This document shows, one piece after another, positions 1-5,586 of a stretch of DNA of 6,915 bases; the first letter of the stretch is position 1, and each line of letters begins with the position of its first letter. Source of the DNA: Deltaproteobacteria bacterium (GTDB lineage: Bacteria > Desulfobacterota > DSM-4660 > Desulfatiglandales > HGW-15); assembly GCA_016926135.1 (NCBI GenBank), contig JAFGPH010000253.1, forward strand, positions 1 through 6,915, given 5' to 3'. The notes beneath the pieces are model-generated. The model saw nothing but the letters and a program-made list of their open reading frames with translations. It was not told the origin of the DNA and did no database searches. Made by a program: the position numbers and the translations under genes.

Positions 1-126
1 CACGGCGGCAAAGTGACGGTCAAGAGCAAGCCCGGGAGTGGATCGTGCTTCGCGGTGGTTCTGCCCAAATTCGATGACGTGAAAAGGCAGGAGGCGGAGC
101 TCTGGGCGGAGCGGGCACCCTGCTAG
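1..126 (+). CDS. Sensor histidine kinase, C-terminal end (partial)
   Basis: Frame 1 is open from the window edge to TAG at 124-126 and gives 41 residues. They begin HGGKVTVKSKPGSGSCFAVVLP, which fits the final G2 region and last beta strand of a histidine-kinase HATPase_c domain (pattern HGGxVxVxSxPGxGSxFxVxLP). The last 19 residues are a charged tail beyond the domain. The rest of the protein, including sensor and phospho-acceptor histidine, lies upstream of the window. The stop codon overlaps the stop of the convergent sigma54 activator (shared CTAG at 123-126). The kinase could serve the neighbouring system, for example by phosphorylating the ATPase-less GAF-HisKA protein, but that is inference only. 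The family call is fairly safe; the exact kinase type cannot be seen. Confidence 0.8.
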   Translation, partial: HGGKVTVKSKPGSGSCFAVVLPKFDDVKRQEAELWAERAPC

Positions 127-1502
127 AGCACAGTCCGGGTGAGGTCGATTTTCAGTTTTTTCATTCGGTTCCATACGGTCACCCTGGATACGCCAAGCAT
201 GCGGGCCGCTTCAGTCTGGTTTCCACCGCACCTTCTCAAGGCGTCGATGAGCTGCCTTTTCTGGATTTCCGTTGCACTGGTCATGAGGCGTTGATGCCCG
301 TTGGGCCGCTCCCGGCCGCGGAAGATTTGCGGAGGGAGGTGAGAAGGCTGGATCAGGGGTTCGTGGCACGTGACGATGGCGTATTCCATGGCGCTGCGGA
401 GTTCCCTCACATTCCCCGGCCAATCATAGTTCATCAGGCAGGACATGGCCTCGTTGCTGATGCCCTGGATGGCCTTGCTGCTCTTGAGCTGCGCCCTCTT
501 GAAGAATGCGTCGGCCAGCAGGGGAATGTCTTCGGTGCGCTCTTTCAGGGTGGGCAGTGTGATGGGAATGACGTTGATCCTGAAAAAAAGATCGTCCCGG
601 AACGCGCCTTTTTCCACAAGCGATTTCAAATCCTTGTTCGTTGCGCTGATCACGCGCGCATCTACCTTGATGGGCCTGTTGTCCCCCACGCGTTCGATGA
701 CGCTTTCTTCGAGCACCCGAAGTAGTTTTACCTGGTTCGAGAGGGGAAGGTCGCCGATTTCGTCCAGAAAAATGACTCCTCCTCGCGCCGACTCGAACCT
801 GCCTTCCCTCGACCGGTATGCTCCGGTGTAGGCGCCCCTGACGTGTCCGAACAATTCACTTTCCAGCAGCGATTCACTCAGGGCGGCACAGTTTACCTTG
901 ACAAAGGGCTTCCGTTTGCGCGTTCCTGTTTCATGGATGGCTTCGGCCACCAGCTCCTTGCCGGTTCCGCTTTCTCCAAAAATAATCACCGGGGCGTCGG
1001 AATCCGCAGCATTGGCAATGAGATGGAAGACCCTTTGCATGGGAGGGGACGTTCCTATCATCCTGCAGAAACCGTCTTCGGCCCGAAGCTGCCGTTGAAA
1101 GGCGTCGATCTGATGATCCTTTTGAACCAGCTCCGTGACATCGGTCAAGGTTTCCACGGCGCCGATCACATCCCCGGCGGCGTCCCGCAGAAGGGAGGCG
1201 TTTTTGAGCACGTGAATGGTTCGGCCGTCCTTTCGGAGCAACGCGCACCTGCGCATCTTGAGGCTCCCGGTCCTGAACAGGGCGCACCAGTGTTCTCCCT
1301 GCCTGTCGCGGGCTATTTCGCAAACGTCGCAATTCAGGACCGTGCAGGGTTTGCCGATGAGGCTCTTTCTGGTAAAGCCCGTTATGATTTCCAGCGCATG
1401 ATTCACCGACACGATGGTCCCTGCCCGGTCCACCACCATCAACCCGTCCTGGATCGTGTTGACCACGGTCTTCCAGTAGCTCTCCAGTTCCCGCTCCAGC
1501 AT
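123..1502 (-). CDS. PAS domain sigma54-dependent transcriptional activator (AAA+, Fis-type HTH)
   Basis: This 459-residue cytoplasmic enhancer-binding protein should hydrolyse ATP to open sigma54-RNA polymerase promoters. A PAS sensor covers about residues 8-125 and carries a cysteine cluster (C53, C58, C61, C73, C86). The AAA+ domain follows (about 145-375), with Walker A GESGTGKE (176-183), the sigma54-contact loop reading GAYTGA instead of GAFTGA (223-228), Walker B GGVIFLDEIGDL (241-252), a putative arginine-finger segment FRDDLFFRINV (301-311) and sensor II WPGNVREL (361-368). A Fis-type helix-turn-helix is at about 425-450 (GNQTEAARMLGVSRVTVWNRM). There is no receiver domain, so the signal is probably sensed directly by the PAS domain. 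The start is supported by an AAAGGGTGG ribosome site (complement of 1507-1515). The gene is divergent from the GAF-HisKA gene, and a palindrome lies 18 bp upstream of its start codon. It is the natural candidate to bind the two matching palindromes at 1521-1538 and 2827-2844. The family is certain; ligand and regulon are inferred. Confidence 0.96.
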   Translation of the reverse strand: MLERELESYWKTVVNTIQDGLMVVDRAGTIVSVNHALEIITGFTRKSLIGKPCTVLNCDVCEIARDRQGEHWCALFRTGSLKMRRCALLRKDGRTIHVLKNASLLRDAAGDVIGAVETLTDVTELVQKDHQIDAFQRQLRAEDGFCRMIGTSPPMQRVFHLIANAADSDAPVIIFGESGTGKELVAEAIHETGTRKRKPFVKVNCAALSESLLESELFGHVRGAYTGAYRSREGRFESARGGVIFLDEIGDLPLSNQVKLLRVLEESVIERVGDNRPIKVDARVISATNKDLKSLVEKGAFRDDLFFRINVIPITLPTLKERTEDIPLLADAFFKRAQLKSSKAIQGISNEAMSCLMNYDWPGNVRELRSAMEYAIVTCHEPLIQPSHLPPQIFRGRERPNGHQRLMTSATEIQKRQLIDALRRCGGNQTEAARMLGVSRVTVWNRMKKLKIDLTRTVL

Positions 1503-1520
1503 AGCGCCACCCTTTATATG

Positions 1521-1538
1521 TGTTAAATCTGTTTAACA
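1521..1538. promoter_or_regulatory. Putative activator-binding palindrome UAS1
   Basis: This is a perfect 7-bp inverted repeat with a 4-bp spacer, TGTTAAA-TCTG-TTTAACA. Its reverse complement, TGTTAAACAGATTTAACA, matches the element at 2827-2844 at 16 of 18 positions. The centre is 108.5 bp upstream of the first G of the -24 GG of the promoter at 1636-1652, a normal distance for a sigma54 upstream activating sequence. It also lies 18 bp upstream of the start codon of the minus-strand activator gene, where a bound protein could repress that gene. Binding by the neighbouring activator is inferred. Confidence 0.75.
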
Positions 1539-1635
1539 GGTATTCGAAAAACAGGCAAACAAAAAAAGCCTTTCTCTCCTGGCCTTATCGGCCTTTATTC
1601 GGATAGATGGCAGGGCGCCTGAAGGGTCCGGTTGT

Positions 1636-1652
1636 TTGGCATGCATTCTGCT
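1636..1652 (+). promoter_or_regulatory. Sigma54 (-24/-12) promoter P1
   Basis: The sequence TTGGCATGCATTCTGCT fits the sigma54 consensus YTGGCACGNNNNTTGCW, with the essential GG at 1638-1639 and GC at 1650-1651 separated by exactly 10 bp. Transcription should start near 1662 and leave a leader of about 50 nt before the ATG at 1716. Similarity to the promoter at 2942-2958 continues upstream of the -24 element: 25 of 33 ungapped positions agree, starting at 1624 and 2930. It drives the GAF-HisKA and CooT-family genes. Confidence 0.85.
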
Positions 1653-1715
1653 TCATAAGATATCGGGGAAAGCCCGAATGAATTGCGTTGAAGAGAGGTC
1701 TCACAGAGAAGTGGT

Positions 1716-2564
1716 ATGAATGAAGACAGGATCGCTCAAGATACCGATTCCATGCCCAGACGGCTGAAAGAGGCCGAACAGAAGATCACCGTCCTCCATG
1801 AGATCATGAGGTTTGTGTCATCTCTACTCGACCTCCAACTTGTGCTTGACGCCATTGTCAACCTGCTTGTGGAGGAATTCAATCTGGATGCCTGCTCCAT
1901 CCGCTTGCTCGACGCCGACGGCAAGCTCAGAATCAAGAGTCAGAGGGGCCTGAGCAAGGCCTTCATCGACCGGACGGTGAGAGAGCCCACACTCGATTGC
2001 TATTCAGGGGACTGCTTTCTGACCGGCAGGATCATGATTATCAACGATGCCGACCGGATCGACAAACCCATCTCCACGAATCGCATCGTTTGTGAAAACA
2101 TCAAGTCCTTTGCCCTTGCGCCTATACAGGTCGAAGGAAAAACGATCGGGGTTCTGGTTACCTCTTCCAGGAAGAGAGGATATTTTCATGAGCGGTTCAA
2201 TGACGTCATTTACGTTGTAGCCAATCAGATCGGCATTGCCATACGGATTTCCCAATTGTATGAAGAAATCCATACCTTAAATCAAAACCTGGAACAGCGG
2301 GTGAGAGAGCGGACAGCAGAACTTGAACAGAAGACAATGTGCCTGATAGAGGCCGAAAGGTTGGCCGCGGTGGGCGAGATGTCGAACAGGATCGCCCATG
2401 AACTCAGGAATTCACTCACCGTGGTAGGGGGGCTCGCCAGGAGGCTGCATGAAAAGTCGAGCGAGAATGACCTTCATCGAAGATACCTTGAGGTCATTTT
2501 TGAAGAGGTCAAAACCCTGGAGGAAAAGGTGACAAACCTGATCGGCCTCGGCGCCGGAGATTAG
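1716..2564 (+). CDS. GAF domain plus HisKA protein lacking a kinase ATPase domain
   Basis: This is a 282-residue soluble signalling protein. A GAF domain lies at about residues 25-182. A coiled-coil linker follows (about 181-212, LYEEIHTLNQNLEQRVRERT). It leads into a HisKA dimerisation/phospho-acceptor domain with the H-box AVGEMSNRIAHELRNSL and H228 as the expected phospho-acceptor. The protein ends 54 residues after that histidine, so the N, G1, F and G2 boxes of a HATPase_c domain are absent. The CooT-family gene begins 25 bp later, which leaves no room for a frameshifted remnant. It may be phosphorylated in trans by another kinase, or act as a dimeric ligand sensor or adaptor. The window contains no receiver domain. 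The start at 1716 follows only a weak purine-rich ribosome site. Transcription is probably from the sigma54 promoter at 1636-1652. The domain calls are solid; the role is not. Confidence 0.9.
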   Translation: MNEDRIAQDTDSMPRRLKEAEQKITVLHEIMRFVSSLLDLQLVLDAIVNLLVEEFNLDACSIRLLDADGKLRIKSQRGLSKAFIDRTVREPTLDCYSGDCFLTGRIMIINDADRIDKPISTNRIVCENIKSFALAPIQVEGKTIGVLVTSSRKRGYFHERFNDVIYVVANQIGIAIRISQLYEEIHTLNQNLEQRVRERTAELEQKTMCLIEAERLAAVGEMSNRIAHELRNSLTVVGGLARRLHEKSSENDLHRRYLEVIFEEVKTLEEKVTNLIGLGAGD

Positions 2565-2589
2565 ATTTCCGGGTCCAAGAGAGGGAAAT

Positions 2590-2805
2590 ATGTGCTTGAG
2601 CACTGTTTACATGGACGCAGGGGATGAGCAAAAGGAAATCATGAAGGACGTAGCCCGGATCGAAGCGGAGGGCAGGGGCCTCTGGCTCATCAACCTCTTC
2701 GAAGAGAAGGTTTTCGTGGAGGGGAGGATACAAACCGTCAATCTCGTCAACGGTTCCTATATCCTCATCAAGAAAGAAGAGGATGAAACATACCTCTCGG
2801 TCTAG
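2590..2805 (+). CDS. CooT-family small nickel-binding protein
   Basis: This 71-residue protein begins MCLSTVYMDAGDEQKEIMKDV and continues with GLWLINLFEEKVFVEGRIQTVNLVNGSYI. It matches the CooT family (formerly called predicted RNA-binding): an MC-x-x-x-VY start, an acidic turn and short beta strands. In Rhodospirillum rubrum CooT, a homodimer, Cys2 is the nickel ligand and the protein supports maturation of the nickel CO dehydrogenase. Cys2 is kept here and is the only cysteine. A GAGGG ribosome site (2581-2585) precedes the ATG. The gene lies 25 bp after the GAF-HisKA gene and should share its sigma54 promoter. No CO dehydrogenase, hydrogenase or urease gene is in the window, so its client is unknown. 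The family call is confident; nickel binding is inferred from the family. Confidence 0.88.
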   Translation: MCLSTVYMDAGDEQKEIMKDVARIEAEGRGLWLINLFEEKVFVEGRIQTVNLVNGSYILIKKEEDETYLSV

Positions 2806-2826
2806 CAGAGCGTTTTCCTTTGCGAG

Positions 2827-2844
2827 TGTTAAACAGGCTTAACA
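2827..2844. promoter_or_regulatory. Putative activator-binding palindrome UAS2
   Basis: TGTTAAACAGGCTTAACA carries the inverted repeat TGTTAA-N6-TTAACA. It is the same length as the element at 1521-1538 and matches its reverse complement at 16 of 18 positions. The centre is 108.5 bp upstream of the first G of the -24 GG at 2944, exactly the distance seen for the first copy. It lies 21 bp after the CooT-family stop codon, in non-coding DNA. Confidence 0.75.
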
Positions 2845-2941
2845 GACATGAGGGTGGGAGGCAAGCAGAAGGGATCTCGCATTGAGGAGAATACCATTGA
2901 AACTTCAGATACTTGGTAAGGCAGAGGAGGGATCCGGCTGG

Positions 2942-2958
2942 TTGGCATAAATCGTGCT
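2942..2958 (+). promoter_or_regulatory. Sigma54 (-24/-12) promoter P2
   Basis: TTGGCATAAATCGTGCT has GG at 2944-2945 and GC at 2956-2957 with the required 10-bp gap, and it shares the TTGGCAT form with the promoter at 1636-1652. Transcription should start near 2968, about 48 nt before the ATG at 3017. It is the likely promoter of the whole plus-strand unit from 3017 to 6556. Confidence 0.85.
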
Positions 2959-3016
2959 TTATCAAAAAGCAAGGCAGAACACAATCACATGCATTGCAGA
3001 AAGAAAGGAGGGAATC

Positions 3017-3211
3017 ATGGAAACAGCACACGAAGTAAAGATAGAGGATTACACGGAGCTTTGCGGTCACAAGGCAGCCCGCCCGTTGAAATACGTCAAA
3101 GATCCGGAAGGATATGGGTGGCTTTGTGACAAGAACGTTGACCCAGTTCTGGATCTGAGGAGGCAAGGATGTTGGCGGTGTGATGAAATGGCCTTCCCGA
3201 CGGGCAGTTGA
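3017..3211 (+). CDS. Small Cys-rich protein, possible metal-binding
   Basis: I do not recognise this 64-residue protein. It has four cysteines and one nearby histidine: C16, H18, C37 and a C-terminal C52-W-R-C55. This spacing could form a zinc-ribbon-like or small Fe-S site, but no family is assigned. There is no signal peptide or membrane segment. An excellent ribosome site, AAAGGAGGG (3004-3012), fixes the ATG at 3017. The frame stays open back to a GTG at 2954, but that codon lies inside the -12 element of the sigma54 promoter and cannot be transcribed from it. It is the first gene of the second sigma54-driven unit, so it is probably made together with the flavoenzyme. A redox carrier, metal site or assembly factor are all possible. 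Confidence 0.75.
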   Translation: METAHEVKIEDYTELCGHKAARPLKYVKDPEGYGWLCDKNVDPVLDLRRQGCWRCDEMAFPTGS

Positions 3212-3234
3212 TTCCGGGTTGAGACCCTTCCGGC

Positions 3235-3256
3235 GGTGCGGGCCCGAGCCCGCCCC
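3235..3256 (+). other. GC-rich intercistronic hairpin
   Basis: GCGGGC (3238-3243) pairs with GCCCGC (3248-3253) around a CCGA tetraloop. The stem extends by two more pairs (GG 3235-3236 with CC 3255-3256) past one mismatch. No T-run follows, so it is not a typical intrinsic terminator. It may instead mark an RNA processing or stability element between the small Cys-rich gene and the TusA-like gene. A Shine-Dalgarno-like GGGGAGGT begins just after it at 3262. Confidence 0.4.
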
Positions 3257-3298
3257 GCGGAGGGGAGGTAACCTTTAGAGAACGAGCCGGCGTTGAGG

Positions 3299-3595
3299 AT
3301 GGTAAGCCGACGGAAGAAAAGCAATACAGGGAAATCCCGTGGATCAGAGTCCAAAGGGGGTCATGTTCTCGACCTGAGAGGGATGATCATTCCCCTTAGC
3401 CTGCTGAAGATTACGCAGGCTTTGCGGAATCTGAAATCCGGAGAAACGCTGGATATCGTTGGAACGGATCGGGACACGAGAAAGGATTTCACAAGGATCC
3501 TGGAAACCTCACCTCACGAGGTCCTTCAGATCCAGCAGGAGAAGAGCGGTTACCGAATCCTTCTTAGGAAGGGATCCACTCTGCAGGAGGTGTAG
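3299..3595 (+). CDS. TusA/SirA-fold protein lacking the catalytic cysteine
   Basis: The protein has 98 residues from the ATG at 3299. After a basic, low-complexity N-terminus it reads LDLRGMIIPLSLLK at residues 24-37. This aligns with the TusA signature LDxRGxxCPxPxLK. It then continues as a normal TusA fold: AL-RNLKSGETLDIVGTDRDTRKDFTRILETSPHEVLQI and YRILLRKG near the end. The cysteine that carries sulfur in TusA is isoleucine here (I31), the second proline is serine (S34), and the whole protein has no cysteine. It cannot be a conventional sulfur relay, so a structural or binding role is more likely. A TTG at 3293 is an alternative start; neither start has a good ribosome site close by. Its end carries the ribosome site for the flavoenzyme gene, which starts 3 bp after its stop. 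The fold is confident; the function is open. Confidence 0.8.
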   Translation: MVSRRKKSNTGKSRGSESKGGHVLDLRGMIIPLSLLKITQALRNLKSGETLDIVGTDRDTRKDFTRILETSPHEVLQIQQEKSGYRILLRKGSTLQEV

Positions 3596-3598
3596 ACT

Positions 3599-5524
3599 AT
3601 GGTCGGACAAGGCATGGAGGAACTGTTCAAACCCTTTTCGCTCGGTTCCATGCGTCTGGCGAATCGATTTGTTTTTCCACCCCTCAAGCTGGGCTATGGA
3701 AACCCCGACGGAGGGGTGACGGACCGGCAACTGCGTTTCTACGAGCAGATCTCCGAACAAGGCCCTGCGGTAGTCATCCTGGAGCCCGTTTCGGTGACGC
3801 CCGAAGGGAAAGAGCATCCTCGGCAGCTTTGCGTGCATCTGCCCGGAAGTGTTGCGCAGCTCAGGAAGATCGTGGAGGTGATCCACAGACAGGACCGTCT
3901 TGCCTGCCTCCATCTGAACCACGCCGGGGCCGCCGCAAACCCCAAGGTGATCGGCGGCAAACCCAAGGCGCCGTCCGCTGTCACGTGTCCGACCCACGGC
4001 CAGGAGTCAGTCCCTCTGCAGGGGGAGGAAATCAGAGCGATCGTTTCGGCTTATCAAGCCGCGGCGGAAAAGGCAGTGAATGCCGGATTTGATCTCATCG
4101 AGGTCCAGGCCGGTCACGGCTACCTGGTGTCGCAGTTTTTAAACGGGAAAATCAATCAGAGGCAGGATGCTTACGGCCAGGATCGATTGCTTTTTGCACG
4201 AGAGGTCTTGTCGGCCGTGAGAGAGGGCGCCCCGGGAAAACCGTTGATGGTGCGGGTTTCAGGCAACGAAATGTCCCCCGAGTTCGGAATCAGCCGGGAG
4301 GACCTGCTTCCGTTTCTGAAGTTGGCCGAGACAGGAGGTGTCGTCGCCTTCCATGTGGGTATGGGAAATGCCTGCTTCAGTCCCCCATGGTATTTCGGCC
4401 ATGGCAGCCTGCCTGAAAAGCCTCAGGTGGAGGCTCTTTCCTGGCTCCGAAACCAATCGCCGCTTCCTCTGGTCGTGGCCGGCAGGATGGGTAGAAGGGA
4501 GAGGGTTCAGGAAATCGTGGGCAACGGCCTCGCCGATTTGGTCGCTCTAGGAAGACCTCTGGTCGCAGACCCGCGGATACTGGAAAAATGGCGAGGAGAG
4601 GCGGATGCCGATGTCCTGCATTGCGGTTATTGTCTCCAAGGCTGCCTCCATCGACTGAGGAGTGGAGAGCCCCTGGGATGCAATGTGAACCCGGAAACGG
4701 GTTTGCCGCCCCTTGGGACTGCGACGCGTCCACGCAGCGTGCTCGTCGCAGGCGGAGGACCGGCGGGTATGAGCGCAGCCCTGTACCTGTCCAGGCGCGG
4801 TCACGACGTCACCCTTGCAGAAAAATCGGATTCTCTCGGGGGGCAATTCAGTCTGGCATGGCAGGCGCCCGGCAAGGAGGCGATGAAAGCCGGTTTGCAA
4901 GGGCTGATCCGGGCCGTCGAAAAAAGTGTGTCTTCGATTCGTTTCAACCGGATGGTGGATGAGGCCCTCGTGGAGGAGGTTCGGCCGGATCTTCTGGTCT
5001 GGGCGACCGGCGCCGTGCAGAATGTCCCTGAGATCCCCGGACTGAAGGATCAATACAGCATGACGGCCGTCGAGTTTTTCAAGGGTGAAAAAGCGGTGCT
5101 CGGGCCGAGGGTCCTGGTGATCGGGGCCGGAAGGACGGGGATCGAGATTGCGGAGAAGATGGGGCGACAGGGCTACGAGGTGGTGGCCACGAAAAGGACC
5201 GATCCCATCGGGAGCATGATGGAAATGATCACCCGTAACCTGGCCCTGAAAAGAATGGAACAACTGGAGAAAGTCACCCTGATGCCCCATACCACGGTCA
5301 GGGCCTTTCACCCCGGGAGCGTTGAAATCGAGCAGGATGGTGTGGCTATGTCGCTGGAGCCCTTTCAAACGGTGGTACTGGCATCCGGCATGGTATCGAT
5401 GCCCGGACCGGATGAAACGCTCCGAAAAAGGGCGCCTGAGACGGCCGTCATCGGTGACGCCTCAGAGGTCCTGGACATTTTCAGCGCAGTGCAGGCCGGC
5501 TACCGGCTGGCTCTTGCCCACTGA
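3599..5524 (+). CDS. NADH:flavin oxidoreductase with Fe-S, FAD and NAD(P) domains (dienoyl-CoA reductase/enoate reductase type)
   Basis: This 641-residue multidomain enzyme has the architecture of E. coli FadH, clostridial enoate reductases and trimethylamine dehydrogenase relatives. The N-terminal Old-Yellow-Enzyme TIM barrel with FMN spans about residues 8-335 (FKPFSLGSMRLANRFVFPPL; HLNHAG at 105-110; GHGYLVSQFLNGKINQRQDAYG at 172-193, with Y175 near the FadH active-site tyrosine). A 4Fe-4S motif C342-x2-C345-x3-C349-x11-C361 follows. An FAD dinucleotide fold is at about 379-416 (VLVAGGGPAGMSAAL, then LGGQF), and an NAD(P) fold at 504-530 (RVLVIGAGRTGIEIAEKM). The end, GDASEVLDIFSAVQAGYRLA, closes the FAD domain. 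The FadH WHEAR segment is not seen at its expected place (residues about 253-268), so the substrate probably differs. There is no signal peptide. The ribosome site AGGAGGTG (3586-3592) supports the ATG at 3599. It is very probably translationally coupled to the TusA-like gene. Cofactors are confident; the substrate is unknown. Confidence 0.93.
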   Translation: MVGQGMEELFKPFSLGSMRLANRFVFPPLKLGYGNPDGGVTDRQLRFYEQISEQGPAVVILEPVSVTPEGKEHPRQLCVHLPGSVAQLRKIVEVIHRQDRLACLHLNHAGAAANPKVIGGKPKAPSAVTCPTHGQESVPLQGEEIRAIVSAYQAAAEKAVNAGFDLIEVQAGHGYLVSQFLNGKINQRQDAYGQDRLLFAREVLSAVREGAPGKPLMVRVSGNEMSPEFGISREDLLPFLKLAETGGVVAFHVGMGNACFSPPWYFGHGSLPEKPQVEALSWLRNQSPLPLVVAGRMGRRERVQEIVGNGLADLVALGRPLVADPRILEKWRGEADADVLHCGYCLQGCLHRLRSGEPLGCNVNPETGLPPLGTATRPRSVLVAGGGPAGMSAALYLSRRGHDVTLAEKSDSLGGQFSLAWQAPGKEAMKAGLQGLIRAVEKSVSSIRFNRMVDEALVEEVRPDLLVWATGAVQNVPEIPGLKDQYSMTAVEFFKGEKAVLGPRVLVIGAGRTGIEIAEKMGRQGYEVVATKRTDPIGSMMEMITRNLALKRMEQLEKVTLMPHTTVRAFHPGSVEIEQDGVAMSLEPFQTVVLASGMVSMPGPDETLRKRAPETAVIGDASEVLDIFSAVQAGYRLALAH

Positions 5525-5526
5525 AA

Positions 5527-5572
5527 GAAAGCAGCCTTTGCGCGCTGCCTGTGCCTGCAAAAGACTGCTTTC
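5527..5572 (+). other. Intercistronic RNA structure with two competing stems
   Basis: GAAAGCAG (5527-5534) is a perfect 8-base complement of CTGCTTTC (5565-5572). The outer stem ends two bases before the AAGGAGG ribosome site of the DUF1638 gene. The same 5' arm also contributes to a shorter inner stem, GCAGC (5531-5535) with GCTGC (5544-5548), so the two foldings exclude each other. It lies in the 62-bp gap after the flavoenzyme stop codon. No T-run follows, so a terminator is unlikely. A role in RNA stability or translation level is inference. Confidence 0.35.
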
Positions 5573-5586
5573 CAAGGAGGCGTGAC

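Noticed and set aside
843..1526. A 227-codon plus-strand frame opposite the activator gene
   Set aside because: It mirrors conserved AAA+ and PAS coding sequence and has no recognisable motif; long antisense frames are common in GC-rich genes.
1575..1610. GGCCTTATCGGCC and a nearby A7 tract as a terminator
   Set aside because: The stem is only 4 bp and the A-run is on the wrong side for a rightward terminator. An A-tract bend between operator and promoter is as likely.
2565..2589. Frameshift explanation for the missing ATPase domain of the GAF-HisKA protein
   Set aside because: No N, G1 or G2 box can be read in any frame after the stop, and the CooT-family gene begins 25 bp later.
2954..3016. 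GTG at 2954 as start of the small Cys-rich protein
   Set aside because: It lies within the -12 box of the sigma54 promoter, upstream of the expected transcription start; ATG 3017 has a strong ribosome site.
4547..5368. A 273-codon open frame on the minus strand inside the flavoenzyme gene
   Set aside because: It is antisense to a gene with clear FAD, NAD(P) and Fe-S motifs, and its translation shows no domain-like pattern.
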